From the NCBI GenBank assembly GCA_022865845.1, contig JALHUC010000424.1, positions 1 to 6,241 of the forward strand: a DNA stretch of 6,241 nucleotides, written 5' to 3'. The translations under genes were made by a program, and so were the position numbers. Each line of letters begins with the position of its first letter. The stretch's first letter is position 1. Below, piece by piece: positions 1 through 4,402 of this stretch. Under the pieces are notes generated by a model that had not been told where the DNA came from, searched no databases, and worked only from the letters and a program-made list of their open reading frames with translations. The stretch is from a bacterium. GTDB taxonomy: Bacteria; BMS3Abin14.

Positions 1-284
1 CGGCGACCTGTCACGGCATAGCCGACTTGTGAGGGCAAAGCCATTGGCGACGCCCCAAGGCGACGACGGAAGCTGAAAGCGAAGACGGGTGGCACTTGTA
101 TAATAAACGCGACTGGACTCCGGGTCCCCGCCTGGAGTGACAAGCAAAAGATCATTCCGAAAACTCTACAAATTAAAGACAATTACCAGTAATATGCCCA
201 TCTGAAGGTTTATTAAAGGAGAGTCTATAGTTCCTCTGCAGTGGGAGAACAGGTTTTGGCCAAAAGTATTACGAAGATCACCAG
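1..284. other. Non-coding leader region upstream of the permease
   Basis: No convincing gene is visible; all three forward frames are interrupted early and no minus-strand frame stands out. The first 95 or so bases are rich in short G/C motifs such as GGCATAGCC, GGGCAAAGCC and two copies of GGCGACG, which gives the look of a dispersed intergenic repeat and not of a gene remnant. A palindrome follows at 117-138. The stretch from about 140 to 230 is AT-richer and ends in AAAGGAG (215-221), a good Shine-Dalgarno match with no suitable start codon at normal spacing. A perfect 12-base palindrome (TTTTGGCCAAAA, 254-265) lies just before the permease start. The operon promoter presumably lies here, but I could not identify it with confidence. 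Confidence 0.6.
117..138. repeat. Palindromic intergenic repeat (hairpin)
   Basis: ACTCCGGG at 117-124 can pair with CCTGGAGT at 131-138, giving an 8-bp stem with one G-U pair and a 6-base loop. No T-run follows on either strand, so it does not look like an intrinsic terminator. The style (GACTGGACTCCGGG...CCTGGAGTGACA) resembles palindromic intergenic repeats I recall from many bacterial genomes, but copy number cannot be judged from this window. Confidence 0.5.
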
Positions 285-2072
285 GTGCAACTACAAGTGA
301 CCGGAGCAGGCATTTTCACCATAATTGTCGTTCTCGGCATGCTGGTCGCCCTTGCTTTAGAGGTCCTGGCTCCAGATGTTATTCTGTTCATCAGCCTGGC
401 GATACTGTTCCTCACCGGTGTCCTGACTCCCCAGGAAGCTTTTATAGGTTTTTCAAACCAGGGGATGCTGACTGTGGGGATCCTCTTCATCGTCGCCTAT
501 GCGGCACAATCTTCCGGTATCCTGGAGGTGTTTGCGGGACGCGTCATGGGGAAGGGGCACGGTCTCAGGCGCTCACTGCTGCGGATGATCGTTCCGGTTT
601 CTGCCATGTCAGCGTTCCTCAACAACACCCCTGTTGTCGCCATGTTCACGCCCGCCGTGAGGGACTGGGCCAAAGCGAGGGGGTTTTCTCCCTCCAAATT
701 CCTGATCCCTCTTTCCTACGCTTCCATCTTTGGCGGGGTCTGTACCCTCATCGGCACATCCACGAACCTTGTGGTTAACGGCCTTCTCCAGCAGGAACTG
801 GATCGCTCCCTCACCCTTTTCGAACTCGCCTGGGTGGGACTGCCAATAGCTATTGTGGGGACCCTTTATCTCGTACTCATAGGTCACCGCCTGCTTCCTG
901 ACCACAACGACCCGGTGGAGGATCTCATGGAAACAGGACGGGAATACCTTGTTACAATGGAGGTTCGGGAAGGATGCCCCCTGGTCGATCAGAAAGTGGC
1001 CGAAGCCGGCTTAAGAAACCTCCAGGGTCTATTCCTGGCGGAGATCGTGCGCAACGGTGAATCCATCGGCCCGGTCAAACCCACCGACAGGATCCGCCTT
1101 GGTGACGGACTTGTCTTCACCGGCCTCGTCAACTCCATACTCCAGCTCCAGAAGATCGACCAGCTCATTCCCCTGGACGAACCGCGCCTCTACCACGACC
1201 TGAGACAGAGTGGACAGGGGCGGATCATCGAAGCGGTGGTCTCTCGGGCATCCCCCATGCTTGGCCGGACCATAAAGGAAGGAAACTTTCGAGCCCGCTA
1301 CAACGCCGTCGTCCTGGCCGTTCACCGTAACGGTGTGCGGATCAGCGCGAAGATCGGCGACATAGTCCTGAAACCGGGAGACACACTTCTTATTCTGGGC
1401 AGCGACGACTTTCTCAAAACCTGGAACCGTTCCAGGGAGTTTTACATGCTCTCCAAGGTGTCCGACGTTCCTGCCGTAGACCGTTTCAAAGCCACGGTAG
1501 CCGTTGTCAGCCTGGCAGCGATGATCCTTCTTGCGGGATTGGGCATTCTTTCCATCTTCAAGGCAGCTATTCTTGCCGCGTCAGTCCTGCTGCTGACTCG
1601 AACCGTCACACCAACCGAGGCCCGAAGATCCATCGAGATGAACGTTCTCATCGTCATCGCCTGCGCCTTCGGTATCAGCAAGGCGCTGGACAAGACCGGC
1701 GCGGCAACCTATATCGCTCAATCCATTATTGGAGCCGTTCAGGTAATGGGCCCCCTGGGTGTTCTGGGCGCCATCTACCTGGTAACATCCATGCTGACGG
1801 AGGTTATCACCAACAATGCGGCAGCGGCCCTGGCGTTTCCCATAGCGATCTCAGCCGCGGCCCAGGTCAACGCCGATCCCATGCCCTTCGTCATCGCCGT
1901 TGCTGTGGGAGCATCCGCGGCATTTTCGACCCCCTTCGGGTACCAGACCAACATGATCGTCTACGGTCCAGGCGGCTACCGGTTCCGGGATTTTGTAAAG
2001 GTGGGGCTGCCGCTGAACATCATCATTATGATCGTAGCGCTGCTGATAATTCCTAGAGTGTGGGGGTTTTAA
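285..2072 (+). CDS. SLC13-family anion permease with two RCK_C domains, probable sulfate transporter
   Basis: This is a 595-residue inner-membrane transporter of the SLC13/divalent anion:sodium symporter (DASS/CitT-like) group, probably importing sulfate. Hydrophobic segments at about residues 8-46, 61-78, 100-122, 140-165 and 180-202 form the first half. A soluble central part follows with two TrkA-C/RCK_C-like domains (about 215-298 and 303-388), and a second membrane half covers about 402-592. Family-type motifs are LNNTPVV (112-118), the STN-containing loop LIGTSTN (155-161), ITNNAAAA (508-515) and STPFGYQTN (548-556) followed by GPGGYRFRDF. The GTG start at 285 has only a weak GAAG (273-276) upstream; GTG at 297 is an alternative. 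No ATG, GTG or TTG lies in frame between the stop at 228-230 and 285. Sulfate as substrate is inferred from the downstream cysC-cysD-cysN genes; related proteins carry other anions. The RCK_C domains may bind a regulatory ligand. Confidence 0.88.
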   Translation: MQLQVTGAGIFTIIVVLGMLVALALEVLAPDVILFISLAILFLTGVLTPQEAFIGFSNQGMLTVGILFIVAYAAQSSGILEVFAGRVMGKGHGLRRSLLRMIVPVSAMSAFLNNTPVVAMFTPAVRDWAKARGFSPSKFLIPLSYASIFGGVCTLIGTSTNLVVNGLLQQELDRSLTLFELAWVGLPIAIVGTLYLVLIGHRLLPDHNDPVEDLMETGREYLVTMEVREGCPLVDQKVAEAGLRNLQGLFLAEIVRNGESIGPVKPTDRIRLGDGLVFTGLVNSILQLQKIDQLIPLDEPRLYHDLRQSGQGRIIEAVVSRASPMLGRTIKEGNFRARYNAVVLAVHRNGVRISAKIGDIVLKPGDTLLILGSDDFLKTWNRSREFYMLSKVSDVPAVDRFKATVAVVSLAAMILLAGLGILSIFKAAILAASVLLLTRTVTPTEARRSIEMNVLIVIACAFGISKALDKTGAATYIAQSIIGAVQVMGPLGVLGAIYLVTSMLTEVITNNAAAALAFPIAISAAAQVNADPMPFVIAVAVGASAAFSTPFGYQTNMIVYGPGGYRFRDFVKVGLPLNIIIMIVALLIIPRVWGF

Positions 2073-2081
2073 GTACGATAG

Positions 2082-2168
2082 GACGCGGTGACACGGAGAC
2101 GCGGCGACACGGAGTGGTTAATGTATGAGACGATGTGACGCGGGGACACGAAGACGCGGTGACTCGGT
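2082..2168 (+). repeat. 8-base-unit degenerate repeat, copy R1 (+)
   Basis: Four 8-base units occupy 2082-2113 (GACGCGGT, GACACGGA, GACGCGGC, GACACGGA). A 15-base spacer containing GGTTAATGTA follows (2114-2128). A second block of five units runs from 2129 to 2168, beginning with the degenerate GACGATGT. The consensus is GACRCGGN. The copy starts 9 bases after the permease stop codon. It is the inverted partner of the copy at 2657-2743, down to similarity of the spacer (TACTTAACC there). Confidence 0.85.
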
Positions 2169-2203
2169 GAAAAACCCGAAGTCTAATGGTTCTGGATTTG
2201 CAT

Positions 2204-2238
2204 ACTTCTTTGAAAGAATAAACCACTTTCAAAGGAGT
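2204..2238 (+). promoter_or_regulatory. Hairpin sequestering the Shine-Dalgarno site of the four-helix-bundle gene
   Basis: Positions 2204-2216 (ACTTCTTTGAAAG) pair with 2226-2238 (CTTTCAAAGGAGT), giving 13 consecutive pairs with a single T-G wobble and a 9-base loop (AATAAACCA). The right arm contains the whole Shine-Dalgarno site AAAGGAG (2231-2237), which stands 6 bases before the ATG at 2244. Folding would block translation initiation. Known parallels are insertion sequences that hide the transposase ribosome binding site from read-through transcripts, RNA thermometers and autogenous control. Which of these applies cannot be seen here. Confidence 0.65.
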
Positions 2239-2243
2239 GAGCT

Positions 2244-2633
2244 ATGTCAAGGAACATCAGGGATTTCAGAGAGTTGCGAGTTTATGATACGGCAATGGAT
2301 ATGGCCATGGAGATATTCCGAGTTACATCGGGTTTCACAAAGGAAGAGAAGTACTCACTGACAGATCAGATTCGAAGGTCATCCCGATCTGTTTGCGCCA
2401 ACATTGCTGAAGCCTGGAGAAAAAGAAGGTATCGGGCGGCCTTTGTAGCCAAACTGAGTGACGCAGAGAGCGAAGCAGCTGAAACCCAGGTCTGGCTGGA
2501 GTTTTCAAGGAAATGCGGCTATTTATCTGATGACAGAGCCCGTGAGATGAATACATCCTATGAATACGTCATATCCTGTCCTGTGAAGATGATCCAGAAT
2601 GCCGATGATTGGACATTAAGGGTGAAGAAATGA
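2244..2633 (+). CDS. Four-helix-bundle protein, S23/23S rRNA IVP family
   Basis: The 129-residue protein matches the small four-helix-bundle family (TIGR02436/PF05635 type), first known from 23S rRNA intervening sequences and related to the Avd accessory protein of diversity-generating retroelements. The family pattern is clear: RDFRELRVYDTAMDMA (6-21) at the start, then EKYSLTDQIRRSSRSV (35-50) leading into the hallmark CANIAEAW (51-58), and an alpha-helical second half with LSDAESEAAETQVWL (71-85). There is no signal peptide or membrane segment, so it is cytosolic. Most members are functionally unassigned; nucleic-acid binding is suspected and DGR Avd binds RNA and reverse transcriptase. 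No reverse transcriptase, variable repeat or rRNA is present here. The start is fixed by AAAGGAG six bases upstream, a site buried in a hairpin. It lies between inverted repeats, has lower GC than its neighbours and no metabolic link to the sulfur genes, so it is probably an insertion. Confidence 0.88.
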   Translation: MSRNIRDFRELRVYDTAMDMAMEIFRVTSGFTKEEKYSLTDQIRRSSRSVCANIAEAWRKRRYRAAFVAKLSDAESEAAETQVWLEFSRKCGYLSDDRAREMNTSYEYVISCPVKMIQNADDWTLRVKK

Positions 2634-2656
2634 AGATAGATATGGTTTTAGCATGC

Positions 2657-2743
2657 CCCGCGTCACCGTGTCACCGTGTCACCGCGTCCCGTGCTCTACT
2701 TAACCCCGCGTCACCGCGTCCTCGAGTCTCCGCGTCCCATGTC
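2657..2743 (-). repeat. 8-base-unit degenerate repeat, copy R2 (-)
   Basis: Read on the + strand the units are NCCGYGTC. CCCGCGTC, ACCGTGTC, ACCGTGTC and ACCGCGTC occupy 2657-2688, the spacer CCGTGCTCTACTTAAC occupies 2689-2704, and CCCGCGTC, ACCGCGTC, CTCGAGTC and TCCGCGTC occupy 2705-2736, with a degenerate tail to 2743. It is inverted relative to R1 and shares its spacer with R4 (13 of 16 positions). It ends 17 bases before the cysC start codon, so it may have displaced the original upstream sequence of cysC. Confidence 0.85.
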
Positions 2744-2760
2744 GACCGGGGTGCCAACTC

Positions 2761-3411
2761 ATGACCAACAAAAACCTCACATGGCACACCGGGAATATAA
2801 CACCAGCAGACCGTAAAAAAGCATTCGGCCATGATTCCTGCGTTCTCTGGCTGACAGGTATGTCCGGATCAGGGAAGTCCACCATCGCAGCCGAGGTGGA
2901 GCGGGCCCTGATGGAGAGGGCCGTCCACTCGTACGTACTGGATGGTGATAACATTCGTCACGGACTCAACAGTGACCTGGGTTTCTCCGATGATGACAGG
3001 ACAGAAAACATCCGCCGCATCGGTGAGGTGACAAAACTGTTTGCTGATGCCGGCATGGTAGTGATCACCGCTTTCATTTCGCCCTTCAGGGAGGACAGAG
3101 ATCGTGTCCGCTCCCTTATGGGTCCTGGTAAATTTTTCGAGATATTCGCCATGTGCTCCCTTGAACTTTGTGAGGAGAGAGATCCCAAAGGACTTTACGC
3201 TAAAGCGAGAGCGGGGAAGATCAGCGATTTTACCGGCATCGACAGCCCCTATGAGGAACCGTTGGATCCGGAACTGGTCCTGGACACCGGGGAACTGAGT
3301 TTGGAAGCGTGCGTAAATCGGGTTATTGCGCTGTTGGAGGAATCGGGTATTATTCACGCCGGGAAGGAATCAGACGCGGCGACGCGGAGACGCGGAGACA
3401 CGGAGCTATGA
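2761..3411 (+). CDS. cysC: Adenylylsulfate (APS) kinase
   Basis: A cytosolic kinase that phosphorylates the 3'-OH of APS with ATP to give PAPS, the second step of sulfate activation. The 216 residues carry every family signature: Walker A GMSGSGKS (33-40), [10 protein letters not shown] (61-70), the [12 protein letters not shown] segment (79-90), [12 protein letters not shown] (106-117) with the Ser that is phosphorylated in some homologues (S107), and the lid [11 protein letters not shown] (143-153) followed by [11 protein letters not shown] (157-167). The start at 2761 fits the usual N-terminus (N-x-x-WH near residue 8); its Shine-Dalgarno site is weak (GGGGTG, 2748-2753). The family's normal end is near LLEESGII (191-198). 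The last 12 residues (205-216) and the stop codon are encoded by repeat R3, so the native C-terminus appears to have been overwritten. The core is intact and the enzyme should be active. Confidence 0.96.
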   Translation: MTNKNLTWHTGNITPADRKKAFGHDSCVLWLTGMSGSGKSTIAAEVERALMERAVHSYVLDGDNIRHGLNSDLGFSDDDRTENIRRIGEVTKLFADAGMVVITAFISPFREDRDRVRSLMGPGKFFEIFAMCSLELCEERDPKGLYAKARAGKISDFTGIDSPYEEPLDPELVLDTGELSLEACVNRVIALLEESGIIHAGKESDAATRRRGDTEL

Positions 3412-3462
3412 CCAGATGCGCAGACGGGGAGACGCGGGGACGCGGGGACGCGGAGAGACAGG
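3373..3462 (+). repeat. 8-base-unit degenerate repeat, copy R3 (+), overlapping the cysC 3' end
   Basis: Units GACGCGGC, GACGCGGA, GACGCGGA and GACACGGA lie at 3373-3404. An 18-base spacer follows (3405-3422) that contains the cysC stop codon (TGA, 3409-3411). GACGGGGA, GACGCGGG, GACGCGGG, GACGCGGA and a degenerate GAGACAGG lie at 3423-3462. Its spacer is less like those of the other copies. Because 8 is not a multiple of 3, the array is read in rotating frames and stays open as Arg/Gly/Asp/Thr-rich peptide. Confidence 0.85.
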
Positions 3463-3507
3463 CACCAGAGAACACGACTTTTGCCTTTTTAGCCCTTACG
3501 ATTTTCC

Positions 3508-3555
3508 CCCGTGTCCCGTGCCCTACTTTGCGCCGTGTCACCGTGTCACCGTGTC
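3508..3555 (-). repeat. 8-base-unit degenerate repeat, copy R4 (-), shortened
   Basis: On the + strand CCCGTGTC (3508-3515) is followed by the spacer CCGTGCCCTACTTTGC (3516-3531), then GCCGTGTC, ACCGTGTC and ACCGTGTC (3532-3555). The spacer matches that of R2 at 13 of 16 positions, which shows that these are copies of one element and not independent low-complexity sequence. It faces R3 across only 45 bases and ends 49 bases before cysD. Confidence 0.8.
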
Positions 3556-3589
3556 TCATGATACTACCCTCAGTGGAAAGAATACTAAC

Positions 3590-3594
3590 AGGAG
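3590..3594 (+). promoter_or_regulatory. Ribosome binding site deciding the cysD start
   Basis: AGGAG stands 10 bases before the ATG at 3605. It settles the start, since the reading frame stays open upstream through the R3/R4 repeats back to an ATG at 3326 inside cysC, which would add 93 repeat-encoded residues unlike any CysD. Confidence 0.75.
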
Positions 3595-3604
3595 TATAAT
3601 TAAC

Positions 3605-4402
3605 ATGGACCATTTGGAGCGTCTTGAAAATCAATCCATCTACATCCTCCGGGAGGCCTACAAGAACTTCGGCAACCTCGGCATGCTTTGGTCCATTGGA
3701 AAGGATTCCACAGTCCTGCTGTGGCTTGCACGCAAGGCGTTTTACGGCCACGTCCCCTTTCCCCTGATCCACATCGATACGACCTACAAGATCCCCGAGA
3801 TGATCGAATGGAGAGACAACCTCGCAAAAGAACTGAACTTTAAGCTGGTCGTCGCCTCCAACGACAAAGCCCTCGCCGAGGGGATGCACCCTGACCGGGG
3901 CCGCATCGAGTGCTGTACAGCCCTCAAAACGGAGGGGCTTGAAATAGCACTGAAAGAAGGGGCCTACGAGGGGATCATCGCCGGGGTCCGTGCCGACGAA
4001 GAGGGTACCCGGGCCAAGGAGAGGTACTTCTCCGCCAGGGACGAGTACAACGACTGGGAGTTCAGGGAGCAGCCGCCGGAGCTTTGGGACCAGTTCAAAA
4101 CCCGCTTCGCCCCGGGAACCCACGTCCGGGTCCATCCCCTCCTTGACTGGACCGAGATCAACGTCTGGGAGTATATCCACCGGGAGAATGTTAAAGTTGT
4201 AGACCTTTATTTCGACCAGGGAGACGGGAAACGGTACCGCAGCCTTGGCTGCGCTCCATGCACCAGCAGGATCGACTCTACTGCCACCACCATCCCCGAG
4301 ATCATCGCTGAGCTCAGGGCCACGAAGATCCCCGAAAGATCAGGGCGGGCCCAGGATGCCAACCGCGGTATGGAGATCCTCCGCAAAGATGGGTACATGT
4401 AA
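3605..4402 (+). CDS. cysD: Sulfate adenylyltransferase subunit 2 (ATP sulfurylase small subunit), short type
   Basis: The catalytic subunit of the heterodimeric ATP sulfurylase, which makes APS and pyrophosphate from sulfate and ATP in the cytosol together with CysN. The 265 residues show the PP-loop SIGKDST (30-36), [19 protein letters not shown] (41-59), KTEGL (108-112), the CysD signature [15 protein letters not shown] (129-143), [10 protein letters not shown] (175-184) and a C-terminal ERSGRAQD (244-251). It is shorter than the E. coli protein (about 302 residues), as in the short CysD type. Notable are adjacent Cys103-Cys104 (IECCTAL) and Cys216-x-x-Cys219 (LGCAPCT), the arrangement that holds a [4Fe-4S] cluster in APS reductases; E. 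coli CysD lacks it. The CysD signature and the CysN partner still argue against a reductase. The stop overlaps the cysN start (TAATG), so the two are probably translationally coupled. Confidence 0.95.
   Translation: MDHLERLENQSIYILREAYKNFGNLGMLWSIGKDSTVLLWLARKAFYGHVPFPLIHIDTTYKIPEMIEWRDNLAKELNFKLVVASNDKALAEGMHPDRGRIECCTALKTEGLEIALKEGAYEGIIAGVRADEEGTRAKERYFSARDEYNDWEFREQPPELWDQFKTRFAPGTHVRVHPLLDWTEINVWEYIHRENVKVVDLYFDQGDGKRYRSLGCAPCTSRIDSTATTIPEIIAELRATKIPERSGRAQDANRGMEILRKDGYM

Larger units (their letters stand above)
2082..2743 (+). other. Composite inverted-repeat unit carrying the four-helix-bundle gene (possible mobile element)
   Basis: A small gene with its own Shine-Dalgarno site is bracketed by two inverted copies of the same 8-base-unit repeat and sits between a sulfate permease and cysC, genes that would otherwise be adjacent. 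The interior is AT-richer than its surroundings: two 60-base samples of the gene hold 25 and 29 G/C, against 32 and 38 in two samples of cysD. The arrangement recalls 23S rRNA intervening sequences, in which an S23-type gene lies in the loop of a long stem. No target-site duplication or transposase is visible, so mobility is an inference only. Confidence 0.35.

Noticed and set aside
99..104. Perfect TATAAT as a possible -10 promoter element
   Set aside because: No reasonable -35 hexamer lies 16-18 bases upstream and it is not a TGn-extended -10; it could be chance or part of a repeat.
2125..2361. Forward frame of 78 codons overlapping R1 and the four-helix-bundle start
   Set aside because: It begins inside the repeat spacer, has no Shine-Dalgarno site, and overlaps the well-supported gene at 2244 in another frame.
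2244..2633. Diversity-generating retroelement accessory protein (Avd)
   Set aside because: The family is related, but there is no reverse transcriptase, template repeat or variable repeat in the window.
2082..2743. 23S rRNA intervening sequence
   Set aside because: The flanks are protein-coding genes and repeats; no rRNA sequence is present, although the arrangement is reminiscent.
2082..3555. CRISPR array
   Set aside because: Units are 8 bases long and directly adjacent, orientation alternates, and there are no unique spacers of regular length and no cas genes.
3595..3600. TATAAT just before cysD
   Set aside because: It ends 4 bases before the ATG, between the Shine-Dalgarno site and the start codon, so it cannot serve as the cysD promoter.
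3326..3604. Upstream extension of cysD from the ATG at 3326
   Set aside because: The extra 93 codons run through cysC in another frame and through repeats R3 and R4, giving Arg/Gly/Thr-rich low-complexity peptide. A proper Shine-Dalgarno site and a CysD-like N-terminus point to the ATG at 3605.
3350..4180. Long minus-strand frame of 276 codons opposite cysD
   Set aside because: It is antisense to a clear cysD and its product resembles no family; open antisense frames are common in GC-rich genes and the repeats are open in all frames.
3605..4402. APS/PAPS reductase (cysH) because of the CC and CxxC motifs
   Set aside because: The protein retains the CysD-specific KTEGL and [12 protein letters not shown] segments and is coupled to cysN; the reductase's catalytic C-terminal cysteine motif is absent.
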